Shown here piece after piece: positions 53,308-63,893 of a stretch of DNA of 64,000 nt; position 1 is the stretch's first letter, and each line of letters opens with the position of its first letter. A model generated the notes under the pieces. The model searched no databases and was not told the DNA's origin. It was given only the letters and a program-made list of their open reading frames with translations. The stretch lies in contig JACBWW010000021.1 in NCBI GenBank assembly GCA_020086605.1, positions 6,455,924 to 6,519,923 of the forward strand, written 5' to 3'. Both the position numbers and the translations under genes were made by a program. This DNA comes from Lanius collurio (taxonomy: Eukaryota; Chordata; Aves; Passeriformes; Laniidae).

Positions 53308-53442
53308 CTATCCCTGGAGGTGTCCAGGCTGGAGCAACCTGGTCTTGTGGAAGGCGTCACTGGCAGGGCGTAGAACGAGATGATTTTCCAGAGCCCTTGC
53401 AGCCTAAACCACTCTGTGATTCCACAGTTCCATGATTCTGTG
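53308..53442 (+). mobile_element. CR1 LINE 3' tip, diverged
   Basis: CCCTGGAGGTGTCCAGGCTGG, CAACCTGGTCTTGTGGAAGG, CGAGATGATTTTCCAGAGCC and CTGTGATTCCACAGTTCC. An older form: CTGGTCTTGTGG replaces the CTGGGATAGTGG of the younger copies. Confidence 0.9.
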
Positions 53443-53789
53443 GCTCCTTGGACAGGCTGTTCCCTCTGGGCCCTTTGGAGCAGGGCGAGCTGGAGTCCTG
53501 CTGGAGCTTTCTGTCCTCCTCTCCCTGAGGAGACTGAAATTACTTTGGATTACAGGACACGTTTGGTGTCCCCTCCTGAGACCCCGCAGGAGCATGGGGG
53601 AGGGAGGGGACCTGAGAGCGGGTCCGTGTCTGCCACTGCCATCACAACACTGCGAAAGACTCATCACCCAGAGCTGCTCAAGCCCGGACAAATCCCCTTC
53701 ACCTCCTGGCGCGGGTGATGCCGGAGATAAGGCTCGGAGAGTCAGGCACACCTCAGCTCCAGACGGCGCTCAGCGAGACATTCCCAGTG
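53443..53789. other. Unique GC-moderate DNA
   Basis: No repeat or coding evidence. Confidence 0.4.
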
Positions 53790-54060
53790 CTCCCAGTGCT
53801 CAGCGATTGCAAAGCGAAGAAAGAAACGCACTTGATTTGCAAATCGCGTTGGGCAACGAGCGAGGCTTTCCAGCCCCAGCAGTAGCCCCGGGGCTCGCTG
53901 GGCCCCGAGCCCGGCACGGTTCAGCTCTGCAGCAGCGCCGGTGACAGAGGATTACGGCAGAGAACAGTCCAGCCCCAATCAATGGTTTCACTCGAGAGCT
54001 GCAGCCCAGTTTGCTAATTCCTCTGGTATTTCTGGCAGCCGAGCTCGCTGCACATCTCCC
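53790..54060. promoter_or_regulatory. Weak candidate element
   Basis: AGCGATTGCAAAGCG, CGCACTTGATTTGCAAATCGC (contains GATTTGCAAATC, a perfect 12-bp palindrome with overlapping octamer-type halves, about 53836-53847) and CCAATCAATGGTTTCAC. Confidence 0.38.
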
Positions 54061-54807
54061 ATCTTCCTCCGCCGCACATCCTGCGGGTTGTCCCGGTTTG
54101 GGAAGGGGTTAAACCGGCCCGCCACTCACCAGCCGCCCGCCGGTGGCTGCGAAGCTGCGGGTGAGAAGTGGGGAGTGGGGTCACTGGGACAGGCTCTGAG
54201 GGTGACACTGAGTGGTGTCACTGAGGGGTGGCTGAGTCCCGCTCTGGAGGGGGAGGCACAGCTCTTCCCAGTCATATCCCAGGGAATTTTAAATGTTTTT
54301 TCCCCAGTTTTACTCCCACACGGTGCCTGCTTGTCTTGCCTCCCAGGACATGCTGGGGATTCTGTGGAGCCTGGGTTCGAGCATGAAAACAAAGTTGTGC
54401 CTGGAGAGGAGTCTTGGTTTTTCCAGCCCTTGGCTGATCTGGCTTTGCCATGGACAGCGGGGTCTTCCTCACCCTGAGCACCAGGAGCTCAGGGATGGAA
54501 ATGGAGACTTGTGGCCTCTCCTCTACCACCTCTCAGAGGGGGATCCCCCACTGCCCACCCCAGTCTGCTCCTTCCCTGCTGCCCCATCACCCTCGGGCTG
54601 GGATTGAGGGAGCTTAGGGCTCCCACATCCCACCTGGAACACCCAGGGATCACGTCTGGCACCATCTCCATGTCTGCTCCTCAGAGTGACAGAACAGGCT
54701 GGGTTACTGGGGGAGATGTGCAATTTCTGCCCCAAATCCCAGGGTTCACCCCCAAACGAGTGCTTTATGACTGTTCTTATGTGGGCCCCACGACACCCAC
54801 GTCCCCA
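54061..54807. other. Unique DNA without recognisable feature
   Basis: GC-rich; no repeat or coding evidence. Confidence 0.45.
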
Positions 54808-54901
54808 CCATGTGACTCTCACGTCCCCTACCCCGAGTTGTTCCAGTGCCCCATCCTGAGCTGTCCTTGTCTCCCACCCCGAGCCACCCATGTCCCCACC
54901 T
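54808..54901. repeat. Degenerate 22-23-bp minisatellite
   Basis: CCCGAGTTGTTCCAGTGCC, CCTGAGCTGTCCTTGTCTCC and CCCGAGCCACCCATGTCCCC begin 22-23 bp apart, with an earlier diverged unit. Confidence 0.65.
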
Positions 54902-55794
54902 GACCCAAGCACCCCGGATCGCTGCTCCCTGGGAATGAACTTCATTTCCGGCCTTTCCAACAGCTGAATTTGCAGTTATTTCCCTCTGGAAGTTCCTTTC
55001 CAGCTCCTCTCGTGCTGTGTCGCAGCACCGCGTGTGCCCAGGGGAGCGAATCCTCTGCCTGCAACGAGACAAACACCCGCGGAAATGGAGCATTAAGGGA
55101 AGATCGGGGTGGGTTAAATATTCAGTCAGAAACGATCGGCGGGGACTAAGACCGACTCTTCCATTATTGCTTTGTTGGCAGTGGCCTTTTCCCGCTGCTG
55201 GGAGCAAGCACTGTCACCGTGTCTTCAGGAGCCTGACCGAGGGACCTTGTCCTGAGCCCCAGATGAACGAGTGCCACCAAGCAGAGAAAGTGGGAAAGGA
55301 TTGCAGATCCTGGGGCCGAACCAGCCTGTCCTGAGCTTGGGGAGGGGGAGCAGCCGCTGCATTGGTGCCACAACCATTCCCCCACCCTCGGCGGGGAGGC
55401 TCCGGCCTTGCTCTGTCGTTCCCGCTCTGCCGTTCCGGGCTCCGCGGACACGGAGCACAAAGGGCAGCAGGATAAGCCGGGCTTGTTTGTGCTCCCAGGC
55501 CGGCCATGAATAAAACATCTGGGCAGCACAGGCCGCCTTTGTCCGGCCGGGATTTTAATGGGCTCCGAAGAAATGGCCGATTGTTCTTCCTGTCCCTGCC
55601 CGGCCCCGGGGCTGCCTCCGGACACAGACCCCCAACAGGACCCAAGGCCCCGCACGGAGGTGGCTCGGGTGGTGAGAAAAGTCTTCCTCACCAGTGAGTC
55701 AGAGGCAGAATCACTGAAACTTTGGATGGTTTGGAGGGTGAAAGGTCAGAGAAGCTCCTGCAGAGCTCGGCCTCCCGGGGATGGGATCCAGAGC
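54902..55794. other. Unique DNA with AT patch at 55080-55170
   Basis: GGGTTAAATATTCAGTCAG and ACGATCGGCGGGG near 55110-55145 stand out slightly. Otherwise no feature. Confidence 0.4.
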
Positions 55795-55925
55795 TGGAAC
55801 AGTTTGGGTTGGAAGGGATCCTACAGCTCATCTTGTCCCTGGGCAGGGACACTTTCCACTGGACTAGGTTGCTTCAAGCCTGGTCCAGCCTGGCCTGGGA
55901 CACTTGCAGGGGTGGGACACACTCT
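55795..55925 (-). mobile_element. CR1 LINE 3' tip with shortened tail
   Basis: GTTTGGGTTGGAAGGGATCC, GGGCAGGGACACTTTCCACT and CAGCCTGGCCTGGGACACTT in reverse. The GTGCCACCCCTGCCATG block is replaced by CTTGTCCCT. Fades after GCAGGGGTGGGACAC. Confidence 0.88.
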
Positions 55926-56130
55926 GCTGCACCTGAGAGGTGACCAGAAGACCCCACACTGAGGCCATTCCAGCTCACCACTGATCCAAACGGGAAAATT
56001 CCTAAAGAAACAGGGAGAATTCTAGCAGGCACAGGAGTGGGAGAGCTGGTTGGTCCCCCATCAAAGAAATAACTGGGAAAAGTCCCTCCCCCATGGAGTC
56101 ACGCTGCAGGCAACAGTGGAAGCAGCACTT

Positions 56131-56194
56131 ATGATAGCAACAATAATGATAATGACAGTAATAATAATAATTAATAATAATGAATAATAATAAA
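56131..56194. repeat. Imperfect (TAA)n microsatellite
   Basis: AATAATAATAATTAATAATAA-type array with ATGATA interruptions, similar in texture to 17996-18080. Confidence 0.9.
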
Positions 56195-56929
56195 CCAGTT
56201 CACTGGGAGCCTAATGGAGTTATTTATCCTCATCAGGGAATGCCCAGTGGAGTTATTTATCCCCACCCTGTGTCTGTCCCCACAGGAGCGCAGCCCTGTG
56301 ACCCCGAGCTTTTCTGTGTCCCTGTGGGTGTGACAGCAGTGCCACCTCTGTGGATGTGACACCGGTGCCACCCCTGTGGCCAATGCTCAGGGTGAAGATC
56401 AGGTGCCTTGAAATAGTTTATTATGAATAATGCAGCCTCTTAAACACTCCCCCAAACCCCAATTTGGATACGTTGTCCCGTGATTTTTCCTTTCTCCCGG
56501 TCTCCACGCCTGTTGGGCGCAGGGAGACGCTGGTGAGATAAACCAAACAGCTCTAAGGTCTGATGTTTCTTTTTTTTCCCCCCAAAGAAACATCAACGAT
56601 TCCGATGGCACCAAATTAGTGATGAATCCCAAGCAGGCGGTTCAGAACTGGATACGAGGATTTTCAGCCATTCCCAGCCAGGAGCGATTTCAGCAGCTCC
56701 AGTGGGGACATGGAATGTGAGTCCCCAGCACCGCGGGCTCCCTCCGGCACCGATCCCAGCTCCCACCAAGGAGCACACGGAGCACCTCCTCTGCACCAGG
56801 ATGAGCTTTTATAAGGCTGGACTGTGGGGGAGGAGTGTTTTTGGGAAGGAGGAGACCTCCCGGCTCATCCCGGCGGAGACTTTCGGGAGAGCCGGGAAGC
56901 AGGAGGAGTGGCGTGCGAGCCTTGATTGC
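56195..56929. other. Unique DNA, homopolymer patch
   Basis: TTTTTTTTCCCCCCC at 56570-56584. Small AT patch at 56400-56440 (AGTTTATTATGAATAATGC). No gene seen. Confidence 0.4.
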
Positions 56930-57100
56930 TCGCTCCAGGCGTGTTGGCTCCGCATGTGTAAAAACAATAATTAAACGTAAGATGTGGGAGGATTATTAAA
57001 GGTTTTATGGCATCTAATCCTTTTTGAAACCTTTCTGTAGGCTGGAATCTGAGGCTGGAGCAATAAAAATGCAAACTACACCCAGATTCATTCCGGGCAC
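56930..57100. promoter_or_regulatory. AT-rich island, candidate conserved element
   Basis: GTAAAAACAATAATTAAACG, GGATTATTAAAGGTTTTATGG and GCAATAAAAATGCAAAC. SOX-like AACAAT next to AATTAAA. Repeat-free. Confidence 0.43.
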
Positions 57101-57436
57101 CGTCATTCTCCCTCCCCGGCCCCTGCCCTCGGTGGTTGCAGGTTGTGGGAGCCGGACGGGAGGGAGGAGCTGGGAGAGGCGTCACCTTGTGCTGCGGAGA
57201 GCAGGAGACTGGTGGGTACTGGTGGGATACAAGGTTTGGGAGCCTGTGCCAACCCCCGGGGCTCGCAGGGTTGGGAATCACATCCAGCGGGATGCAGGAT
57301 CCACATCCAGCGGGGTCACGTGTGTGTCTGTGTGTGGATCCATGGATATCCCAATTCCATCTCCCAGCAGCGCCCCTCAGGTGCTCCCACCCCTCCCCTG
57401 ACAGAGCTGAGCAATCCTGGTGCCTCCACGAGCCGC

Positions 57437-57473
57437 AGAGAAAGAAATAAATAAATGAAAAAATAAATAAATG
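57437..57473 (+). repeat. (AAAT)n simple repeat
   Basis: GAAAGAAATAAATAAATG then AAAATAAATAAATGC. Confidence 0.93.
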
Positions 57474-57510
57474 CAGGCGCCCTTTGCATTTCAAAGCCGG
57501 GCGGAATTTC

Positions 57511-57575
57511 CACCCCCCCCCTTTTTTTTTACTTGCCATTTTCCCTTATTTTTTTTTTCTCCCTCCCCTCCTTCA
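57511..57575 (+). repeat. Pyrimidine-rich tract with C-run and T-run
   Basis: Nine C then nine T (57513-57530), a short break, then mostly pyrimidine to 57575. A matching purine-rich patch (GGGGGGGGAAGAAAAAAAGAG) occurs at about 57733. Confidence 0.85.
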
Positions 57576-57785
57576 GGATGGCTTATCTCCATGAAATTAG
57601 TAATTGGCATTTCTTTCTGAAGCCGGGGAGAGTGCCAGCAGCCAGTAACACCCACGCCACACTCCATTCTCTGAGCGAGGCCCCGCAGCCAAAGAAGCGA
57701 GGCTAATAAAAGTAATAACAAGGAATTAAAGCGGGGGGGGAAGAAAAAAAGAGGCAGAAAGTGCTGAAATCAGATTTGACTTTCC
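57576..57785. promoter_or_regulatory. Weak candidate element between homopolymer tracts
   Basis: GGCTTATCTCCATGAAATTAG, GTAATTGGCATTTC and GCTAATAAAAGTAATAAC. Repeat-free core. Confidence 0.33.
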
Positions 57786-58149
57786 CTTTTGCTTCCCGGC
57801 TGTTTTTCGGGTGGGTAAGGCTGCGTCAGGGAAGGGCGGCGGGCGGGTTTCTGGCGTCCTTTGGGGTGAGTCAGGGTGCTGGGTGCTCCCTCCCGGCCCG
57901 AGCAGCCCTTCCTTCCCCAGCCCTGGATGCAGACGCGGATTTACAAACCCCGTTTCATCTCCGCAGCGCCCTAAGGGCAGTAGCAGCCTCAGCCTCCTCC
58001 TCCCCCGGAGCTCCCGGCTCGTCTGGCACGTCGGGGCGGCACCCGCAGCCAAAACAGGTTTGGGTTGATGGTTTCCAGCTGCTCATTAACGCTCCTTGGC
58101 TTCATTAGGGGTTTTTTTCCATGCGTGCCAGCTCATCCTGCACCGGTGC

Positions 58150-58462
58150 TAGGAGAGCTGAGGCCCAAAGCAGCGCCTAAAGGGGCTCCGGGGGCGCTGG
58201 AGAGGGACTGGGGACAAGGGTCGTAGGGACAGGACACAGGGAATGGCTTCCCACTGACACAGGCAATAATGGAAAGGAATTCCTGGCTGTGAGGGGGCGA
58301 GGCCCTGGCACAGGGTGCCCAGAGAAGCTGTGGCTGCTCCTGGATCCCTGCAAGTGTCCAAGGCCAGACTGGACGGGGCTTGGAGCAGCCTGGGACGGTG
58401 TCCCTGCCCAGAGGGTGATCTCTGAGGTCCCTTCCGACTCAAACCACTCTGGGATTTCCTAA
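58150..58462 (+). mobile_element. CR1 LINE 3' end
   Basis: GCGCCTAAAGGGGCTCCGGG through GACACAGGGAATGGCTTCCC and TGGCACAGGGTGCCCAGAG to CCGACTCAAACCACTCTGGG. Two deletions trim the tail between GGGACGGTGTCCC and GGGTGATC. Its CTGACACAGGCAATAATGG segment resembles the variant in 36742-37246. Confidence 0.95.
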
Positions 58463-58479
58463 AATCGGCCTCCTGCGGT

Positions 58480-58990
58480 TATCCTGGGTTATCCCGGGTG
58501 GGTCTGGGGTCAGGGACACATCCAGAGCGGTCCCGGGCTTCGGCTGGGGGAGCTGCGAACGGCGGACCGGGGCCGTGCCCGGGCAGGGCGTGCCCGGTGC
58601 CTCACCGAGGGCTGCGGCTGATCCCTATCGTTCATCCCAAGCTCCCGAAAACCACCCGGGCCTGCCAGCGGCGGGGCGAGCTCGGCGCATCCCGGGATCC
58701 AGCGGCACATCCCTGCTAATCCCCTCGGAGCTGCGGAACACGCCCGCCGATGGTTATCAGTGTGGGAGATGCCGGGCGCAGCCCAGCCCCGGCCGGGCCG
58801 AGCTCCGCCGGCTCCCGGTCCGTCCTGCGCCCGCGGCCGAGGCTGCTGCATTCCGGGAGAACCCGGGAGCAGCCCCGTCCCGCTCGGATGTCGCAGGGGC
58901 ACTGGGGGTGGAGAAGGGGCTGGGAGGCTCCGGGGCTGATCCCGCTCCTCCACGGGCTCCTGGCTCTGCTCCCTGGCTCGGTGCTGCAGG
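58480..58990. other. CpG-rich patch
   Basis: GGAGCTGCGAACGGCGGACC, GCAGCCCAGCCCCGGCCGGG and CCTGCGCCCGCGGCCGAGG. CpG-dense over about 400 bp. No exon evident; possible CpG island. Confidence 0.42.
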
Positions 58991-60109
58991 CTGCTCCCCG
59001 GGCCGCTCCCGCTGCGGGGTCATTCCCTGAAGAAACAGGAATTCCACTGGGAATGGAGCACGCTATGGTTTCCAGCCTGGGCTTTACCAGGACCCCAGTA
59101 ACTCCCAGTAAGCGCTGCTGGCACTGCGGGTGATGGCAGAGGCAGAGCCTGGGCACGGGGGAACACTCCTGGGAAGGAGCTGCAGAGCCCGTGTGCCCTG
59201 ATCCCATGCTGACACTCCTTCCCATAATTTCAGATCCCTCTCCATCCCTCCCCTCCCTTCCCTCTCCCCGAGCCACACCAGCCAAAGCAGGCACCGAACT
59301 CCAGCTGTAGGGCATGCTTGGAGAATCCATCAGGAATTTGGAGTTAGCGTGGCTGAGTCCTGGGTCATGTGCACACGCTGTTCCCAGGATTCTCCAAATC
59401 GGAGAGTGGCTGAACAGGTCTGGGTCGTACCTGGGCTAGGATCCCTCTGGATTTGGGCACAGGCTTGGCACCATCTGGGCTCCCACCGCCATCCCGACTT
59501 CCCGTCGGGCTGCAGCAAATCATTGTCATCTTTATATTTTTTATCTTTCCTTTCCCAGCAAAGCCAAAAGCCCAGAAATTGCGGTGAATCGATTTGGGGC
59601 CCCAGAGTTTGGACAGGTCCCATTTGCCAAGCTCTTCCTGCCCAGTGTCTGCGGCTGGAGCTTCCATCATCCCATTACACGGCTGCCACGCGGCCGGCAC
59701 CGCCGGGGAGGAACAAATTACCCCATAAATCAGCTCCCAGGAGGGGAAGGCAGAGAGCTATTAGGCTGCTCCGGAGAGGGATGGCAGCAGATGGGAAGGA
59801 GCTGGGCTGGGAAGTCTGGAGAGAGCTGAGCTGCACCCAGAGATGTGTGGCTGGGCCAGGACACTCCATGGGTTGTGCCTGGATGGTCCCTGACTTTGCC
59901 TGGGCACTCTGTGAGCACTCCATGAGCTGTGCCTGGACCTTCCTTGGATTGTGCCTGGATGCTCCATGGGTTCTGCACCAGCTCCATAACATTTATCCCA
60001 TCGGAGACTCCACTAAGCCAATCCCTGGGCACTTGGGTTGGGAGGAGGTGAGTGGGGTTGGGTTTTATCGGCCTCTCCCTTTCCCTGAACCCTCCTTGAG
60101 AGTTCTCCT
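58991..60109. other. Unique DNA, no gene seen
   Basis: Degenerate repeats of TGTGCCTGGAYSSTCC-like words at about 59873-59975 (four spaced occurrences) suggest an old minisatellite. The open frame 59349-60212 (287 codons) runs through it and is not convincing. Confidence 0.45.
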
Positions 60110-60270
60110 GGCTTTAATGAGGAATTCCGAGGGTTCAGGACCAAGCCTGCTCCAAACCCTCAGCTCTTTGCGGCCATCCCTACGCAGCCTTGATCTCATT
60201 GTGGGATTATAATTAGCAACTACAATGCCATAATTATGCACCACTTAACTTCTTGGCTTTAATATCTGCG
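60110..60270. promoter_or_regulatory. AT-leaning island with CATAATTATG palindrome
   Basis: GTGGGATTATAATTAGCAAC, then CATAATTATG (perfect palindrome, 60229-60238) within GCCATAATTATGCACC, then CTTAACTTCTTGGC. The word ATTATGCAC recurs near 60926. Confidence 0.42.
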
Positions 60271-60839
60271 GGAGGCAGCAGGAAAGCCAGGGAGCAGATC
60301 CCAGCGCTCCAGGAATGGAGAGGGAGGAAGGCCTTTCTGAGGGGTGTCATCCTGGCGTGCGGCTCCGCCGGCCCTCTCCCAGAGCCGTTCCCATTGTTCC
60401 CGGTGAGAACCGGCGAGCCCCGGCCGGGGGTGATGGGCAGAGGAACAAAAGAGGGCTGCAGGAAGGAAATGCTTCCCAACCTTCTGATCGCTCCTCTGCG
60501 GCAGAAAGGCTTTTGATTTTTATCACTTCTGTTCCTTGAAATAACCTCCCCTTAACCTCCTCGAGTTTCCCTGGCTGGGATAGCGAGATAGGGGCTGGGA
60601 GCTCTGGGAATTCTTGGCTCCAGGTGGCTGCTGGGGAAGCCTTGGATCTCTTTTTGACATTCCCGGCCTTGTGGCCTTTCTGTGTCTTCACCCACAGCAG
60701 GAACATCCAAACATTTCGAATACCTCCTTGGGACCCTGCAGGGCTGGGACCATCCCAAGAGAACTCCCCATGGTCCCTGCCCTTCCCAGCCTCTGGAATA
60801 ATCTGATTTTGGGTGGGTTCTCCTGCGAGTCCACCCCGG
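60271..60839. other. Unique DNA without recognisable feature
   Basis: GC-moderate; no repeat or coding evidence. Confidence 0.4.
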
Positions 60840-61135
60840 CCTTCAACCCCTATGTCACTTAACTCATCAAGAGCTGCCCCGTCACTCATTATTCAGGATG
60901 AATTAAATTGTTTGTAATTGATAAATTATGCACAAGCGCCTGCCAGTTCTGAACTGCAGAGCTGATATCAACCCACCCAGGGGGACTGGTTCTAATTTTA
61001 TCTGAGCCCTGCATTGTGCTGGGCCTGCCTGATGTGTGTTGTATTGATTTAACAAGGCTCCTGGGAATTAGGCTGATTTGCTAATTTTATCCCTGGGTGA
61101 GATGAATGAGATTTCCAGACAATGAGGGCATTGTG
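60840..61135. promoter_or_regulatory. AT-rich island, candidate conserved element
   Basis: CACTCATTATTCAGGATGAA, TAAATTGTTTGTAATTGATAA, ATTATGCACAAGCGCC, TGTATTGATTTAACAAGG and GGCTGATTTGCTAATTTTATC over 280 bp. No repeat recognised. Confidence 0.46.
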
Positions 61136-61397
61136 TGCCGGGGACAGCAGCGGCCGAGCCCGGTGACCCTGGCCTGGGGGGTGGCTGTGGTCAGCAAGGG
61201 GATCTGAGGGGTCCCTGCCCATCAGGGTCATCTCGGTCCATCTCCCAAGGACCAGCCCCACCCTGGTATCCCCTGAGGTGCTGTCCCTGCGCTGCCACCA
61301 CTCCGGACACGTGGCACCGGCGGGAGATGCTCCAAGAGCTTTTCCTGCCCACATCCCCCAGACCACTCAGAGCAGGAAATGGGAGGTTTGGCCTCAA

Positions 61398-61612
61398 AAT
61401 AGAATCAGAATATCCTGGAATGGCTCATCCCAGGGGCAGGGAAACCTTCTACTATCCCAGGGTGCTCCAAGCCCTGGCCAACCTGGCTTTGGACAGTGCC
61501 AGGGATCCAGGGTCAGCCACAGCTGCCCTGGGAAACCTCAGGGCCTCACCACTCTCACAGGGAGGAATTCCTACCCAATATCCCACGCAAATCCACCTTC
61601 TTGCAGTTTAAA
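61398..61612 (-). mobile_element. CR1 LINE 3' end, diverged
   Basis: GAATCAGAATATCCTGGAATGG, ACTATCCCAGGGTGCTCCAAG and CAGGGCCTCACCACTCTCAC in reverse. More mutated than the copies at 21652 and 31800. Confidence 0.9.
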
Positions 61613-61975
61613 CAGGCCCAGATGGTGCCATGGAGCGCTGCTGGAGCCACTGGGATGCTCCCAGGAGGGCACTGGCAGGAGCAGCAATGTCAGGACCAAA
61701 AGGAAGCTCAGGAGAAGATTAAAGCTGTGTTTTTTTCCATACCTGTTCAATCCAACGTGGAAATAGTCCAGAGAGGGGATAATGGAAGAACCTGAGTCGT
61801 AGCTCAGGTTCATCTTTGCAATCTCTGTCTCAGAAATCCTCATTATGGCGAATCCAAGGGTGTTCCCAGCTCCCTGGAGCCTCCTGGTTCTCATCTCCCA
61901 CTGGGAAGACTTTCCAAAAGCTGCAGCTGAGGCCGGGCACAGCTGTGCCCTGCCAAGAATTCCCTGCCTCGCCCT
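61613..61975. other. Unique DNA without recognisable feature
   Basis: Mixed composition; no repeat or gene seen. Confidence 0.4.
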
Positions 61976-62075
61976 TTCCCCCCTCAGTTATCAGATAACC
62001 GGGACAATTAGGAGCTCATGACCATAAATAATGGAGATTATGCAAGGGAAAACAGTGGTTGGGATAACACATCCT
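61976..62075. promoter_or_regulatory. Short island with perfect GATA palindrome
   Basis: GTTATC-A-GATAAC at 61987-61999 is a perfect palindrome containing ATCAGATA, the double GATA word. ACAATTAGGAGC and CATAAATAATGG follow. Confidence 0.42.
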
Positions 62076-62167
62076 GGTGTGTTGGATCCAAGAGCCTGGG
62101 AGAGACCTTTGGCTTCTGGAAGTGGCTCAAACCGATGGGTTTGGAGGGTGAAGTACCAGCTGGAGCT

Positions 62168-62192
62168 TTGCTTTATCCCTGCTTTATCCCTG
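62168..62192 (+). repeat. 12-bp tandem duplication
   Basis: CTTTATCCCTG appears twice in a row. Confidence 0.85.
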
Positions 62193-62302
62193 GTTTCCTG
62201 CTGTGGTTGTGGTTGGATCTCTCCAGGGCAGGATTTTTGTGGATGTTTACCAGAACTGGTGGAAAACCCCAGCATTTCTGGGTGTGGGGTCTCCATCTGT
62301 GC

Positions 62303-62362
62303 CAGGCCCAGCATCACCCTGGATGTGGGACCATTTCCAGGCATCACCCTGGATGCAGCCTG
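62303..62362. repeat. 30-bp tandem duplication
   Basis: GCATCACCCTGGATG starts at 62311 and 62341, with a similar CCAG before each. Two copies, partly diverged. Confidence 0.8.
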
Positions 62363-62409
62363 GAAACCTCTCTGGGATTCCTGGATGGGAGCTGCCATCC
62401 AAGAAGGGC

Positions 62410-62545
62410 ACTGGGAATCACAGAATCCTGGAATGAGTTGGGTTGGAAGGGACATTTAAACACTGTGGGCAGGGACACCTTCCACTAGCCCAGACTGCTC
62501 CCAGTGCTGTCCAACCTGGCCTGGAACTTTTCCAGGGATGTCGCA
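62410..62545 (-). mobile_element. CR1 LINE 3' tip with shortened tail
   Basis: AATCACAGAATCCTGGAATG, GGTTGGAAGGGACATTTAAA and GGGCAGGGACACCTTCCACT in reverse. The two AGGGAC words are about 25 bp apart instead of 41, so a smaller deletion occurred between them. Confidence 0.9.
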
Positions 62546-62814
62546 TCTGCCAGTGGAGGAGTGTCCAGAATTCCAAGTTGGGACAGCTTCTCTGCACCAG
62601 AGAGAGTCGGGAGCACCAGGAGGGAACCAGCCTGGGACTGGGAAAAGGAGGAAGTTCTGGGATTCACCTGACCTGGAGCCACCAGGGCTCTGCTCCCTCA
62701 CAGTGTCACCTCCTGGGAGTGGTGACACTGCAGGACAGCCCTCCAGGGAGGGAAGAGCCCAGCAGATTTTTCTGGAAGAGATGATAAACCCAGAGGAGCC
62801 AACCAGCGCATTTC
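62546..62814. other. Unique GC-moderate DNA
   Basis: No repeat or coding evidence. Confidence 0.4.
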
Positions 62815-62935
62815 CATGCGGGAATTCTGCATAACTTGTCTGTGCATATGTTCCAGCGGCCCCCAGGCAGCCAAAAGAAAATGAAAATTAATATTTTTTT
62901 TTAGCTCCTGTTTGAAATGAATGCACCTGCTTTGC
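62815..62935. promoter_or_regulatory. Short AT-rich island
   Basis: CTGCATAACTTGTCTGTGC, CATATGTTCC, and GAAAATTAATATTTTTTTTTA (contains AAAATTAATATTTT) near 62882. Confidence 0.35.
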
Positions 62936-63379
62936 TTACAGCCCTTCCCCCTCCCGCCCTCCAGACCTTCAGGGCTTGGAGCTGGCCTGGTGCTCACGAC
63001 GGATTTCTAGAATATGGGAATATGCTAAAGCCAAATGCATATTTGGGGGCTGATTTGGCTGTTGGGAAAGGGGTTGGCAGTGGGAGGAAAACGAGTTGGT
63101 TGCCTGGGTGGGGAAGTCTCTGTTGGAGCTTCAGTTGGAGCTTCAGGAGGGTTTAATGCAGGGAGGGTGGTGGCTCCCCTTCCCCACAGGAGTGTTTGCA
63201 GAGGGAGGGTCTGGTCCCAGGCATCTGGAGAGGGCACAGAGCTCCCTGTGCCCGGAGATTGCCAAACAGCTCCCCCCAGTTCTGGGAACCCCTCTCCCCC
63301 CAGTTCTGGGGTCCCTTCTCCCCCTCCCTCCCAGACCAGGGATGGACCAGTGGATGCTCCTCACTCCCTGCAATCCATC
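62936..63379. other. Unique DNA without recognisable feature
   Basis: CCCAGTTCTGGGAACCCCTC and CCCAGTTCTGGGGTCCC near 63276-63312 form a small 22-bp duplication. Nothing else seen. Confidence 0.45.
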
Positions 63380-63625
63380 CCCGCAATTCCCGCCACCACA
63401 GAGCTCATTGGGAAAACAAAAGTGCTTTTCCCACTTGCTGGCTGCCCTTTTATTTTTGGAAGCCACACATGCAATCACAGGCACATGGCCCCAGCAATTA
63501 GGGAGAAAAGCACTTTTCTTCTGCAGGCCCAATTACCCATCCTCTAATTGACATAATTATTATCTTGTGCTTTTCTAATAATATTTATTGAACACCACAA
63601 ATCCTCGTTGGCAGTGGAGCTGCGC
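63380..63625. promoter_or_regulatory. AT-rich island with 13-bp perfect inverted repeat
   Basis: AAAAGTGCTTTTC at 63418-63430 pairs with GAAAAGCACTTTT at 63505-63517. Then CCTCTAATTGACATAATTATT and TTTTCTAATAATATTTATTG. Repeat-free, strongly AT-rich at its end. Confidence 0.46.
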
Positions 63626-63674
63626 TGGGAGCTCAGCAATTTTCCATCCTAACGGGGGCCGTGCAGGAAGGAGG

Positions 63675-63893
63675 GATCAATATGGTGAGAAATAGGGAAA
63701 GAATTCCTCCCTGGGGAGGTGGGGAGGCCCTGGCACACAGGTTTTCCATAGAATTGGCTGCCCCATCCCTGGAGTGTCCAAGGACGAGGCTTGGTGCACC
63801 CTGGGATAGTGGGAGGTGTCCCTGCCACGGCAGGGGTGGGATGGGATGGGATTAAGCTCCCTTCCAACCCAACCATTCCATGATTCCAGAGGG
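63675..63893 (+). mobile_element. CR1 LINE 3' end
   Basis: GGGAAAGAATTCCTCCCTGG, AGGCCCTGGCACACAGGTTT, GGGATAGTGGGAGGTGTCCC and the tail CAACCATTCCATGATTCC. A stretch between GGCACA and GCCCCATCC is altered (GGTTTTCCATAGAATTGG), replacing the usual GGGTGCCCAGAGAAGC. Confidence 0.94.

Noticed and set aside
59349..60212. 287-codon forward open frame
   Set aside because: Runs through degenerate repeated TGTGCCTGGA words, reads as a repetitive Cys/Trp-rich peptide, and has no recognisable domain or splice context.
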